A DNA stretch of 64,000 nt from a virus (IMGVR_UViG_3300017992_000023:1-64000); one strand, 5' to 3'. Counted from the first letter of the stretch, positions 37,101-44,014 are shown. Numbers and translations: made by a program. The notes: a model not told the origin generated them from the letters alone.

Positions 37101-38057
37101 CACGCTAATGAGGCTATCTTTGATTACTCCAATGTGACTGCTTGGTTTAAGGACCTGCGTCGTAATGCTTTCGGTGCTCCATTCATTACATATACAATGA
37201 AGGCACTCCCAGCTGTTGTTCGTGGGCTCTCTAGGAACCCTCAGAAGTTTATCAAATATGCCGCTCTCCCATCTATTATGAGCGCCTATGCTGTCAGTTC
37301 TTTAGGAGATCTGACTCCCGAGGAGATAGATGAGATTGAGAAGAACATGCCTAAGTGGATGCGAGAGAAGTCCTCTGTGTACTTGTGGCCGACTAAAGAT
37401 GCCAACGGTAAGATCGTACCCGTAGACTTTGGGTACTACTTCCCTTGGGCTCCTTGGCAAGATGTAGCTACTAAGAGTATCGGTAAGTTCCAGTACGCTG
37501 AGACTGGTGAAGACTATGCTTACGGAGCAGTCTCTGCAGCTTGGGATGGAGCTAATAGTCTTGGCTTACTCGGAGGTCCTATCCCAACCACTATTGTATC
37601 TCTTCTGTCCAATAAAGATACCTTTATGGGTAGGGAGATCGTAAGTGCAGGGGACTCCGCAGGCACCGCGCTCGCTAAGATCTGGAACTACGGCTACGCT
37701 ATGATGGCCCCTCCATTCTTGACTAATCACGGTGTAGCTGGTAAACTTATGGATCATTATGACATGAGTATCTTAGGGCTTCCCAATAACAATGTTGACA
37801 TTGAAGGGAACCAAAAAGAGACAATGTCTCAGTCCATACTCCGCGGTCTAGGTGTAAGCAGCTATGCAACTACAGTCAAACAGACTAAGTATCGTCGCGC
37901 TCAAGAGCACAAAGCTGAACTAAGAAAACTACAAACTGCAAGATCTAAGGTTGTAAAGAACCAGGGACTCTCTAAACAACAGAAAGTTAGAGAAATTCAA
38001 GATATCAACAGACGAATGATCCTGCTCAACAGAAAATACAGTGAGACTACGAAATGA
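31161..38057 (+). CDS. giant polyvalent internal virion protein with zincin motif
   Basis: 2298 residues, largest protein but one in the window. The N-terminal ~290 residues include several Gly/Ala-rich hydrophobic stretches (AMATGGGLAGMAV, VVAGAIGGSVMGGATGAIAG), suited to crossing the host envelope. An acidic Pro/Glu linker spans ~440-620. A SAP-like helix pair is near residues 766-803 (LTVPQMRQLLKEANVPGRSK). Near residue 1194 lies HELVGHHG, an HExxH zincin metalloprotease motif. The C-terminal ~600 residues (NPPSWFRNAIGNF, YTMKALPAVVRGLSR) resemble large polyvalent protein-associated domains. Presumably ejected into the host ahead of DNA; protease activity is inferred from the motif alone. 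Confidence 0.7.
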   Translation: MALTEAQLKAIEEYNKSRTSSPKLGQTQDTRWEFTKGVSSGIDQLQGMGYGLAALAGDAIGSEGLREFGLEGYERNVQEAQENAPRIGRVEDVESFGDFTDLVSGTLGQLVPTAAAMATGGGLAGMAVKSAARNQITKLAGEALAKRVALAQTAGTFGASMGMATGGIYGDVASEGAEGAGAILPALAGGAASGALDALPILRLGKAFGFGGELKKKIVGKIGERIAKEGGKQAFIEGGTEALQSTIEEATKAFIMERGLPDDMGSILLNSVVAGAIGGSVMGGATGAIAGESPPPGPIEKAAQGLEKQVEEGKNPVSGEDFGFSDIAAASNQLQSIDQQIKANPNGPMASKLREKAGVVLDEIANKYILGETDAEGKRVEPIKVAKMEAEDLINFYRDYVGGGEIEIGGVAPETNEQREARLADEEAARVGKAEREQGTMAEGPQNIAEEEREAMNQQLNAEAAAQVEEEQILQAETEKLTNAIEERAEEIVNPTPEPEATPEPKPVPEVEPEDPIEPEEVAETVQDTSDEDVIRELPEFIPQEEAPEVAAEAEAQAEIATERREPEIEKAEAIAVEAKIAEQTEKDLAEKVAEDNQKLEESLQVVRNMASEGASIESLNKALDLISQKTGNPDARGMGEAIIIEEMKKRQENYNKWAEFYRLSEKPVDSFTGTPPVGYVFGSDYVPSKFWNARRVIKPDEYMDGVREDMEKNFGPDPFKKEASNLADKKAKTVQEPALSDSEAAEGGQVQETMEDRDAERARRLPELTVPQMRQLLKEANVPGRSKFKKKPDLVNAVLENINGLETTIDEMLSFKKGAKKPTAKATLKKQKEARDALEAKREREAALADDPLAQAAMEEGIDIPEVTRDGENIGKEELRKMEQEMLDLERGQDDLAGTGLEDFGSYDEDPFEFSVTEMGKGMEFTKAKNIAKGELRQVLESSEYNEHQKEVAERMIRYIDEKQMIPDYKLYIDMQSDAARDAMGLNAPSGSLPQLEGREVLLNDNPLFKYRLTGQWKKRAGRYVLQGIDQKTSQTVWTTAGSLGLNSEVDALIRRSEMKVIRDFEKSPARTAESFSRSILEQRLQFGVRGNYIPGDTEFAKRYEKRIKELEKDFYNWVSKLKIPSGEIKFVFIKDMSDAPDSLGRKATLPVELGYGGMHRSKPGAPTEIYMNPHNFVLYQDYKKEFLGTFLHELVGHHGLRRLFDSIGFNYANGGISKYDDFLDRIADTNREILEKALDLRFRWDKIDLKGGRLKGQKGSGIRPYTVVGQDGKTKETIYVSNEARRRLLDEYIAERAKEFSDPKLREKWTKGEESLMKRLRTWVKHRLRTIFGEHKITDEDLMAMVAQSYENLYGQGVALPNAKGKKKLMVKPRLETLAQMTEQDVGYDQFSPAESYNEAADNGDLPPRTKEEAYQERLEALKQAAAEGMSIKEITAADAVMNSGYADVTENAFTSYGIKVWRKFRNEFTPMYSFFNAEGTLRNHKMKEAVAQKVLGNIERTNVLARKAQKVLKNLSQQQKRVVMEFMRSDRINVEDINLTQSQKDALVSYKEEISKFGERLVRIGKLDPETYLANQGKYLPARYMLYASRAMGSGRKASPLTYLMKKAPELTARDKAMLGELQNPEFIIPEALSLIGRDVALLEYTHLIGKLSSEKDLGWVLGDNKIEQYNTGKKITIDRAETLVESYRKILEDVRRGDLTYEPEHVKALEEELAHTENELKKYNEALEAKIKSEVGLPLDQPFPADEFKKAVSHAYRKMPMERGYGDLAGRWVRKEIYDEFTETTFAIEDMNGLTKALAPGGKMDRANQLWKLSKVVLNPPSWFRNAIGNFVLLDIASPTNSLKLMKMWVEELVKVYKGKPSEYWAAAHEHGLFGTTYSSSEIYLLSEMTNATHAAKVAREMQNLEGSVKSQWLKIQGMMLATGEAAANFYGGLEGVSKAVAMRDYIERWTRENGVDSLKSLDQAQRDAVMNRSVIHANEAIFDYSNVTAWFKDLRRNAFGAPFITYTMKALPAVVRGLSRNPQKFIKYAALPSIMSAYAVSSLGDLTPEEIDEIEKNMPKWMREKSSVYLWPTKDANGKIVPVDFGYYFPWAPWQDVATKSIGKFQYAETGEDYAYGAVSAAWDGANSLGLLGGPIPTTIVSLLSNKDTFMGREIVSAGDSAGTALAKIWNYGYAMMAPPFLTNHGVAGKLMDHYDMSILGLPNNNVDIEGNQKETMSQSILRGLGVSSYATTVKQTKYRRAQEHKAELRKLQTARSKVVKNQGLSKQQKVREIQDINRRMILLNRKYSETTK

Positions 38058-38383
38058 GAAATGAGAAAACTGAGTATGATGGCGATCAGGACACTCGTCT
38101 CTCTCGACTAGAAGCAATCGTGGAGAACCTAGCTCTCGAAGTTAGGGACCTCAAGGAGATTATGGTTGCTTCCGGAAAGACTAATTGGAATGTTCTGGCA
38201 TCGTGGGCAGCAGTTATTTTGGCTATCATCTCTATCGGTGCCTCAGGTTATATCTCAGACCTATCTAATCTAGAGAAGAAGATGGATGAGATCACTGCTA
38301 GGCAGATAGAGATGAGAGTCATTGAGGCTCGCATGGAGGAGCGCCTTCACTGGACACTAAAAGAGGCTGATCATCACGAATGA
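38054..38383 (+). CDS. single-span membrane protein with coiled coil (possible lysis accessory)
   Basis: 109 residues. Charged helical N-terminus (TRLSRLEAIVENLALEVRDLKE), one transmembrane segment at about residues 48-68 (NVLASWAAVILAIISIGASGY), and a second charged helix. Overlaps the giant gene by 4 bases (ATGA) and the endolysin by 4. Its layout resembles holin-superfamily or antiholin-like proteins with coiled-coil tails; a two-span holin follows later in the cassette, so this may be a regulator. Not certain. Confidence 0.6.
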   Translation: MRNEKTEYDGDQDTRLSRLEAIVENLALEVRDLKEIMVASGKTNWNVLASWAAVILAIISIGASGYISDLSNLEKKMDEITARQIEMRVIEARMEERLHWTLKEADHHE

Positions 38384-38736
38384 TTTACTTTAACTATTCA
38401 GAATTTGACTCACCAGACCAACCGGGATCTGGAGAAGCCCACATGGACCCTGAGTTCTTAGAGATGCTTGATAAGGCTAGGATCATCTCAGGAGTTCCCT
38501 ACAATATCACCTCTGGATTCAGGACTGAAGCCCATAATAGGAGTGTTGGTGGAAGCCCTACTTCAAGCCATAGGGACGGGTATGCCGCTGATATTGGATA
38601 TAGCTCTAAGAAAGAGGCCCTTCGAATCATTCAAGGGCTTGTAAGAGCTGGCTTTAGGCGGATAGGGATGGCCAACACATTTATCCATGTAGATAATGAC
38701 CCGAATAAACCGGAGGCCTACTGGGGCTATGAGTAA
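38380..38736 (+). CDS. endolysin, peptidase M15 family
   Basis: 118 residues. SSHRDGYAADI supplies zinc ligands His64 and Asp71, and FIHVD supplies His103, the M15A D-Ala-D-Ala carboxypeptidase/endopeptidase signature. The N-terminus (FNYSEFDSPD, residues 4-13) is the usual family opening. It cuts peptidoglycan crosslinks. No signal peptide, so it depends on the holin. Overlaps the membrane gene before it (ATGA) and the holin after it. Confidence 0.88.
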   Translation: MIYFNYSEFDSPDQPGSGEAHMDPEFLEMLDKARIISGVPYNITSGFRTEAHNRSVGGSPTSSHRDGYAADIGYSSKKEALRIIQGLVRAGFRRIGMANTFIHVDNDPNKPEAYWGYE

Positions 38737-38971
38737 CTTCATTTACAAACACGGCGTACTGAGTGTACTCGTAGCTCTATGGGCTATGGGTCTCGTAGGC
38801 TATGCTACATACATGATGTTCTCAGACATCTCATTAATTACCGCGGCTGCTAATGCTGCCTATGCATCTCTGCTGGGACTGCCTCCAGCAGCAATAGCAC
38901 TTTATAAATGGAGAAATTCTAATGTGGGGAACAGTACTAAGCCTCGGTCCAAAGATTCTGGGGATAGCTAA
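38729..38971 (+). CDS. holin (two transmembrane segments)
   Basis: 80 residues from ATG 38729, overlapping the endolysin stop (ATGAGTAA). Two hydrophobic segments: VLSVLVALWAMGLVGYATYMM and the AAANAAYASLLGLPPAAIAL stretch, followed by a basic hydrophilic tail (KWRNSN, SKPRSKDSG-type). Size, topology and place between endolysin and spanin genes fit a class II holin that permeabilises the inner membrane. A longer in-frame start lies inside the endolysin and lacks a good site. Confidence 0.7.
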   Translation: MSNFIYKHGVLSVLVALWAMGLVGYATYMMFSDISLITAAANAAYASLLGLPPAAIALYKWRNSNVGNSTKPRSKDSGDS

Positions 38972-39284
38972 AGGCAACCCTATGATCATAGGGGCTGTGC
39001 TAGCCATAGCATTCTCTGGATGGATTGGATATAAGGTAGCTCAGGCTAAATATGAGTCTGAGAAAGTTGAAGCTCTTGAAAACCTTATCATACAGCAACA
39101 GTTGATCTCTGAAGAAAACATGGAGATTAACGAAGATGTCGTTGAGGTTGTCGAGGTTATCAGGTGGAAAGAACGGGTAGTTCTTGAACAGGTAGACAAT
39201 TATGTGGAAGAAAATTCTAGTGCTCTTGATTGCGAGCTTGATGCTGACGGGCTGCAGCTTTGGAACTCTGCAGGTCAGGAGTGA
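38922..39284 (+). CDS. inner-membrane spanin (Rz-like)
   Basis: 120 residues. One N-terminal transmembrane helix (about residues 20-38, MIIGAVLAIAFSGWIGYKV) followed by a long periplasmic helix (EKVEALENLIIQQQLISEEN, ending near VEENSSALD), the i-spanin layout. It overlaps the holin upstream and contains the start of the o-spanin gene in another frame near its end, the nested arrangement of lambda Rz/Rz1. It fuses inner and outer membranes with its partner in the last lysis step. Confidence 0.75.
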   Translation: MWGTVLSLGPKILGIAKGNPMIIGAVLAIAFSGWIGYKVAQAKYESEKVEALENLIIQQQLISEENMEINEDVVEVVEVIRWKERVVLEQVDNYVEENSSALDCELDADGLQLWNSAGQE

Positions 39285-39447
39285 ATACCCAGCACAGACG
39301 CTGGTGAAGTGTCCTCCTCGCGTGGATGCGACGGACGGTAGGTTTAAAGCGTTGATTAAGCATCACGTCCGACAGAACGCTCAATACGATGAGTGTGCTG
39401 CCAGACATAATGAGTTAGTTGACGTTATTCAGGAGAGATCTCAATGA
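39202..39447 (+). CDS. outer-membrane spanin lipoprotein (Rz1-like)
   Basis: 81 residues. Signal peptide with lipobox LMLTGC at residues ~14-18, Cys18 being the lipidation site, followed by a short mature domain with two further cysteines (VKCPPRV, YDECAARHN). Starts inside the i-spanin in a shifted frame and extends beyond it. Lipoprotein export to the outer membrane implies a Gram-negative host. Ends 23 bases inside the convergent gene on the opposite strand. Confidence 0.8.
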   Translation: MWKKILVLLIASLMLTGCSFGTLQVRSEYPAQTLVKCPPRVDATDGRFKALIKHHVRQNAQYDECAARHNELVDVIQERSQ

Positions 39448-39625
39448 ACGTTGCTTGATACAACTTCAAGTAGCATCGGGCGATCTCTAAGAAGCCCATC
39501 TCCTCTTCAGTGATAGTACTCGGGTCTCTCCCATAGAAGTTAGCGACATACTCTGCAAGATTATCTGCAATCTTACCAAAAGTATCTCTCTCTTCTATGG
39601 AGAACCTTTCATTGCCATCAGACAT
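39425..39625 (-). CDS. hypothetical small acidic protein
   Basis: 66 residues from the ATG at 39625 (MSDGNERFSIEE), preceded by GGGGAG at a good distance; an in-frame start 66 bases further upstream would overlap the neighbour heavily. Helical and acidic (DNLAEYVANFYGRDP, EEEMGFLEIARCYLKLY). Last gene of the - strand operon, running into the o-spanin gene tail to tail. No family recognised. Confidence 0.6.
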   Translation of the reverse strand: MSDGNERFSIEERDTFGKIADNLAEYVANFYGRDPSTITEEEMGFLEIARCYLKLYQATFIEISPE

Positions 39626-39845
39626 CTGACGACTCCCCAATGATTTTATTGATCTCTCCAATCGAGTTATCGATTCGATACTGAAGGCCATTCAAAGCCA
39701 GTGAGCGTACCTCTGCATCATTCATGATCTTCAATTGCTGTTCAGTCTCAGCAATCACTTGGTTCTTCAATCCTTGCAGCTTATTCTTCTGCTGGATAAA
39801 ACCCTTCATGATACCATCAAATTTCTTATGTACGTCAGTCATCAT
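39618..39845 (-). CDS. small coiled-coil protein
   Basis: 75 residues with AGGAG before a double ATG. Mostly one long helix (KFDGIMKGFIQQKNKLQGLKNQVIAETEQQ in part) followed by a short second helix (LQYRIDNSIGEINKIIG). Lies directly downstream of the ribonucleotide reductase small subunit gene. No family recognised; regulation or structural roles are both possible. Confidence 0.6.
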   Translation of the reverse strand: MMTDVHKKFDGIMKGFIQQKNKLQGLKNQVIAETEQQLKIMNDAEVRSLALNGLQYRIDNSIGEINKIIGESSDV

Positions 39846-39855
39846 ATTCTCCTGA

Positions 39856-40833
39856 TTAATCCCAAAGGCTTCCTGTTAAGGTGCCAGTTTTAGCGTAGTC
39901 GGTGGATCGCTTTTCGAAGAAGTTGGTGTGGACTTCTGCGTTGATGATCCAATCAAGCCATCCCAGGGGGTTATACTTAACTCCATAGTTAGCTTTGAGC
40001 CCCAATTGCAGCAATCGTCTATCTGCGATATAACGGATATACTGTTTGACTTCTTCAGCCTCAAGACCCTCAATGCCGCCCATCTCAAAAGCAAGGTCGA
40101 TAAAGTGATCTTCAAGTTCAACCATCTTTCTCGCAATCTCATAGATCTCCCTCTTGAAGTCATCCGTCCAGATCCATCGATGCTGTTTAATGAACTCCCT
40201 GAAAAGCCATAGCATTCCTTCGATGTGTAGAGACTCATCTTTGATGCTCCACTCTACGATGGTACACATACCCTTCATCTTGTTGAACCGCTGAAAGTTC
40301 ATCAAGATCGCAAAGCTACTGAAGAGCTGTAAGCCCTCGGTGAAACCTGAGTAGACAGCTAGGCTTTTAGCCACACTCTCTAAGTACTCATTACTCCCCT
40401 CCTCTCCAACGATTTTGAACTGCTCAACATAGTTGTGCTTGTCCGCCATCTCCTTGAAGCTCGTGAAAGCTTGGTACTCTACCTCATCCATCCCTACCGT
40501 ATCAAGTAGGAGACTATACGCATGCATATGGACTGACTCCATATTAGCGAAAGCTCCCATCATCATCCTCAGTTCCGGTAGTTTAAAAACCGGGATATAG
40601 TTATCGAAATACCCTTGAGCTACATCGGCGTCTCCCTGTGTGAAGAACCTAAAGAGCTGTGTCAATAGATTCTTCTCAGGAAGAGTAAGCTTGTTATTCC
40701 AATCAGATACATCTGTGTGGAGTGGAACTTCTTCAGGAAGCCATCCCATCTTCTGTTGCTGATGGTAGAACTCAAATGCAGCTGGATACTGAAAGGGTTT
40801 ATAGTGTGCCCTTGTGTCCAGGATGCTGCTCAT
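39856..40833 (-). CDS. nrdB: ribonucleotide reductase class I, small (beta) subunit
   Basis: 325 residues. Carboxylate and histidine ligands of the di-iron centre are visible in FANMESVHMHAYSLL and in WSIKDESLHIEGM, both class I R2 signatures, with an upstream FFTQGDADVAQGY region. It generates the tyrosyl/oxidant radical needed by NrdA to reduce ribonucleotides. The C-terminal tail (GTLTGSLWD) would dock on NrdA. Cotranscribed with nrdA, two tiny genes apart. Supplies dNTPs for phage DNA synthesis. Confidence 0.93.
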   Translation of the reverse strand: MSSILDTRAHYKPFQYPAAFEFYHQQQKMGWLPEEVPLHTDVSDWNNKLTLPEKNLLTQLFRFFTQGDADVAQGYFDNYIPVFKLPELRMMMGAFANMESVHMHAYSLLLDTVGMDEVEYQAFTSFKEMADKHNYVEQFKIVGEEGSNEYLESVAKSLAVYSGFTEGLQLFSSFAILMNFQRFNKMKGMCTIVEWSIKDESLHIEGMLWLFREFIKQHRWIWTDDFKREIYEIARKMVELEDHFIDLAFEMGGIEGLEAEEVKQYIRYIADRRLLQLGLKANYGVKYNPLGWLDWIINAEVHTNFFEKRSTDYAKTGTLTGSLWD

Positions 40834-41033
40834 TACTTCACTACCTCCCCATCCACCTGGATATACATGATCTTGTCGGGGTTGAAGATTGTATACCCCT
40901 CATCACTGAAGATCCGTAACCAAGTTCCAGATGCATCAAACCATTTTACGTTGTTTAGAACAACTACTCGGTCTTCCAAGTACATCCTACGAGTCTTCTC
41001 ATCCACGTTAACTCTGCTATGTGCAGCCATCAT
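40833..41033 (-). CDS. hypothetical small protein between nrdA and nrdB
   Basis: 66 residues with GAGGAG before a double ATG. Beta-rich (RRMYLEDRVVVLNNVKWFDASG, then GYTIFNPDKIMYIQVDGEVV). It overlaps the nrdB start by one base (TAATG), so is coupled to it. No cysteine pair, so not a glutaredoxin. No family recognised. Confidence 0.6.
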   Translation of the reverse strand: MMAAHSRVNVDEKTRRMYLEDRVVVLNNVKWFDASGTWLRIFSDEGYTIFNPDKIMYIQVDGEVVK

Positions 41034-41139
41034 TATTCTCCTCTAGCCCTTTTAGGCCTTCAATCAAGTGGTCAAGGACTGCCTGGGCCTCAAGATACTC
41101 ACCGTCCTTGATTAGTTCCTGGCAAATCTTTAACCACAT
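41017..41139 (-). CDS. very small hypothetical protein
   Basis: 40 residues (MWLKICQELIKDGEYLEAQ...), a single amphipathic helical hairpin. It fills the gap after nrdA, ends inside the next gene and has only a distant purine-rich site (GAAGGG), so it may be expressed by reinitiation after nrdA. Evidence is open frame plus fit to the gap. Confidence 0.45.
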   Translation of the reverse strand: MWLKICQELIKDGEYLEAQAVLDHLIEGLKGLEENNDGCT

Positions 41140-41150
41140 CTCTGCATGTA

Positions 41151-42995
41151 TTACCCTTCGCAATTCAGACATTCGTCTGCACTCCCGAAAGGATCATCTA
41201 GCCGAATTCTCTCTACACTTTCTGAGAGGTTCTCGGCCTTCCTTGCCCCCTCAGATCGACAGTAATAGAGGGACTTCATTCCCTTAGCCCAAGCTAGTGT
41301 GTGGAGCCTGGAGAACTTCTTGATATCATACCCTTGGTAGATGAACAGATTCACAGACTGTGACTGACAGAGGTAAATCTGACGATCCCCCGCTAGTCCA
41401 ATAATGTACTCCTGGTCAATCTCCTTGGCAGTCTTGAAGACCTCTTTCTCCCATTCAGTCAAGCAGTCTATCCCTTGGACTGATCCATCGTCAACCAAGA
41501 TCTGCTTCCAGACCTCATTTAGCCACTCTCGATCTCGTCCAAGCTCTTTCATTCGCTCATAGAGGATCGCCTCCAGGTGCTTATTCTTGATCTCAACCGT
41601 GCCAGTAAGAGTCTGCTGTACGTAAGCATTCGCTTTCCAAGGCTCGATGCTGGGACTAGTATTAAGAAGAATACTTGTAGAAGCATTAGGAGCAATAGCA
41701 AGAAGATGGGCATTACGTAGTCCAGTCCCGACCATATCCTCTGGCTCACCACGCTCTTTAGCCAAAAGCTTCGAAGCTTCAACTGCCCTCTCCTTAACCA
41801 ATCTAAAGACCCTGTGGTTGATAGAAGCAGCCATCACATTCTCAAATGGAACATTCTTAGACTGTAAGTAGCTATGGAACCCCAAGGCTCCCAGACCCAG
41901 AGACCGCTCTGCTGCCGCGGACTTCACTGCTTTCGGGATATGCTGGGCATTCCTGATAAAGTACTCCAAGACATTATCCAAGTATCTTATAGCAAAGTAG
42001 ATAAAATCTGGATCCTCTGACCACTCATCAAACTTCTCTACATTCACAGAGGCTAGACAACAGACCGCTGTTCGTTCATCGTTAGTAGGAAGGGTAATCT
42101 CAGAGCATAGATTACTGTGATGAATCTTCAGGCCTTTAGCTTTCTGAGTCTCTGGAAGATCTCTGTTAGCCGTATCTACAAAGAAGATATATGGCTCACC
42201 AGTAGCTGCTCTCAATTGCAAGATCTTCTCATACAACTCACGAACCTTTAGCGTACCAGTTACTTGTCCACTGTCTGGATCAATTAGATGCCAGTCAGGA
42301 TCTTCCCCATTCTCAAGGGCATCTCTAACCAGTTCCATGAATACATCCGGGATATTAACTCCTTGATGAAGGTTCAAGTTCTTACGGTTGATATCGCCTC
42401 CGGAGGGCTTACGCATCTCCAGGAACTCGATGATCTCTGGATGGTCAAGATCCATATAGGCTGCATAAGAGCCCCTACGAGTCTTGCCCTGAGCCCATGC
42501 GAGCATTTGGCTATCAACTACGTGAAGAAAAGGTATGCTACCAGTGCTAACAGACCCATTGCTAGTAGTAGCTCCATCAGAACGTATATCGCCCCAATAG
42601 CCACCAATGCCTCCTCCGAAGGACGATAGCCAAGCATTTTCAGTATAGTGAGCATTTAGTCCTATCCGACTGTCAGGCACATAGTTCAAGAAACAACTGA
42701 TAGGCATCCCACCCTTTGTACTCTTGAAGTGTGTACTATTAAAGCTATCAAGTGGGTCTCCTTCAGCCCAAGAGATCCTCTCAGGAGCTGTAGATAACTC
42801 AGGAGATGCCGCGGATAGCCACTGCATACTCAGGTACTGATAGATCTTCTCAGCCATCTCAGGATAATCGGAGAAAGCCCGAGCAGTACGCAAATACATC
42901 TCTTGTGGGCTCTCTTCTCCTGGAATGAAATACCTATCTTTAAGAGTGAGCTTTGCGAAGTCCGTCAGCAAATTGTCACGTTCATAATCAATCAC
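41151..42995 (-). CDS. nrdA: ribonucleotide reductase class I, large (alpha) subunit
   Basis: 614 residues, starting with GTG at 42995 after AAGGAGG. Redox cysteines: Cys101 in PISCFLNY and the partner in AVCCLASVN; the thiyl radical cysteine is in SNLCSEITLP; radical-transfer tyrosines in SLYYCRSEG; shuttle cysteines in the C-terminal DECLNCEG. The protein is about 150 residues shorter than E. coli NrdA and begins at the helical domain, lacking the ATP-cone that allows dATP shut-off. Such loss would keep dNTP synthesis on during infection. Overlaps the DUF5664-like gene upstream. Confidence 0.93.
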   Translation of the reverse strand: MIDYERDNLLTDFAKLTLKDRYFIPGEESPQEMYLRTARAFSDYPEMAEKIYQYLSMQWLSAASPELSTAPERISWAEGDPLDSFNSTHFKSTKGGMPISCFLNYVPDSRIGLNAHYTENAWLSSFGGGIGGYWGDIRSDGATTSNGSVSTGSIPFLHVVDSQMLAWAQGKTRRGSYAAYMDLDHPEIIEFLEMRKPSGGDINRKNLNLHQGVNIPDVFMELVRDALENGEDPDWHLIDPDSGQVTGTLKVRELYEKILQLRAATGEPYIFFVDTANRDLPETQKAKGLKIHHSNLCSEITLPTNDERTAVCCLASVNVEKFDEWSEDPDFIYFAIRYLDNVLEYFIRNAQHIPKAVKSAAAERSLGLGALGFHSYLQSKNVPFENVMAASINHRVFRLVKERAVEASKLLAKERGEPEDMVGTGLRNAHLLAIAPNASTSILLNTSPSIEPWKANAYVQQTLTGTVEIKNKHLEAILYERMKELGRDREWLNEVWKQILVDDGSVQGIDCLTEWEKEVFKTAKEIDQEYIIGLAGDRQIYLCQSQSVNLFIYQGYDIKKFSRLHTLAWAKGMKSLYYCRSEGARKAENLSESVERIRLDDPFGSADECLNCEG

Positions 42996-43434
42996 TCCCT
43001 TCCTCCTTTACTATGCACATGGCTTGGTACAACTGGTCAGCGCGCATTTCGGCGTCGGCACCCTTTACTATAATCGCCCCTGGTTGATTCCATTCGGCTG
43101 GCTCATTCATAAAGAACTGATTCCATGTATCGACAGCCTCCTGATTGCTCTCGTTGGCCTTGATAGAAAACTCCAAGAGAGCTAACACATTCCAAGCAGC
43201 ATGAGCTAAGTGAGCCAAGCCAGATTCCTCATCCACTCCATCCTGCATGAGATGCCGGAAGAGAGCATCTCGATATCGATCAGGATCTACGGTCTTCCAG
43301 CCATTCGGGGTATACTTCTCAGCACCGAACGTCCCAACCTTAGCAACCTCCATAAGCGCCTTGTTAAAGCCGCCCAATACCAAGCCAGCTCGTGGCTTAC
43401 CCGCGTCGTATTTAACACCTGCTTCAGCGCTCAT
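42988..43434 (-). CDS. dATP/dGTP diphosphohydrolase-like protein (DUF5664-type)
   Basis: 148 residues from ATG 43434 (MSAEAGVKYDAGKPR), preceded by AAGGG. The pattern KYDAGKPRAGLV, then EVAKVGTFGAEKYTPNGWK, then RYRDALFRHLMQ and HLAHAAWNVLALLEF matches the phage family annotated as dATP/dGTP diphosphohydrolase N-terminal domain. Conserved acidic and His residues in helices would bind metal and nucleotide. Between MazG-like and nrdA genes, fitting a nucleotide-pool role. Substrate is not proven from sequence. Confidence 0.7.
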   Translation of the reverse strand: MSAEAGVKYDAGKPRAGLVLGGFNKALMEVAKVGTFGAEKYTPNGWKTVDPDRYRDALFRHLMQDGVDEESGLAHLAHAAWNVLALLEFSIKANESNQEAVDTWNQFFMNEPAEWNQPGAIIVKGADAEMRADQLYQAMCIVKEEGSD

Positions 43435-43753
43435 CACCGTCACCCTTAATAGTTCCTGCCTTCAACCGACCCGTCAGTTTATCCCGATTCTCAGCCATAA
43501 TCTCCTCAGGGCTCCAACCAAAGTGATCGCATAGTCGAACCATAAACCAGAAGAGATCTCCCATCTCTTTTCGGGCTCGATCCATCGCTTCGTCAAGCCC
43601 ATAGTCCCCGCGGTCATTCTTTGCGAATGCAGAGAAGAACTCTCCGACCTCTCCAACAAACCCGTTCATCAGATAGTCGTACTCATGCTCTTTTGGGTAC
43701 TTGGCTACAGTTCGAGTAAAAGCCATGTAATCATCGATCAAGATCTTACTCAT
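43424..43753 (-). CDS. MazG-like nucleotide pyrophosphohydrolase
   Basis: 109 residues. The MazG metal-binding pattern is present: FVGEVGEFFSAF (ExxE) and RKEMGDLFWFMV (ExxD) separated by about 30 residues. AAGGA precedes the ATG. Overlaps the DUF5664-like gene by 11 bases. MazG proteins in phages hydrolyse (d)NTPs or alter ppGpp-linked stress signals. Single-domain, as in other phages. Confidence 0.8.
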   Translation of the reverse strand: MSKILIDDYMAFTRTVAKYPKEHEYDYLMNGFVGEVGEFFSAFAKNDRGDYGLDEAMDRARKEMGDLFWFMVRLCDHFGWSPEEIMAENRDKLTGRLKAGTIKGDGDER

Positions 43754-43762
43754 GTTGTTTCC

Positions 43763-44014
43763 TTAGTGAGTGATTTCATCATCAGATTTCCTTGCTACCA
43801 ATGGATTCAGTTTGATAAACTTGATGTTATCAGACGGGATGATCAATAGAGGGATCTCAGATAGATTATCATTGTAGAAGACTAAAGTATCATTGGCACC
43901 CTCAGCATTCCCGAAGGCAGTACAAACTGCTTCCATTGGATCTGAACCATCGCGCCATACAATGGTGATCTTTGTTTCCTCATGTTTTCCGTCTGGAAAG
44001 TTCACAACAGCCAT
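43763..44014 (-). CDS. hypothetical beta-rich protein
   Basis: 83 residues with AAGGAGAAA before ATG. Predicted as a small alpha/beta fold (KITIVWRDGSDPMEAV, TLVFYNDNLSEIPLLIIPSD, NIKFIKLNPLV). Overlaps the nuclease gene before it by 35 bases in another frame. No family recognised. Confidence 0.55.
   Translation of the reverse strand: MAVVNFPDGKHEETKITIVWRDGSDPMEAVCTAFGNAEGANDTLVFYNDNLSEIPLLIIPSDNIKFIKLNPLVARKSDDEITH

Noticed and set aside
40717-41046. Open frames on the + strand across nrdB and its neighbours
   Set aside because: They run against the nrd operon, have no sites and no recognisable protein features.
42988-43753. Z-genome (2-aminoadenine) nucleotide pathway suggested by MazG-like and DUF5664-type genes
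   Set aside because: No PurZ or DatZ-type gene is visible in the window, and DUF5664-type proteins are widespread in phages without Z-DNA.
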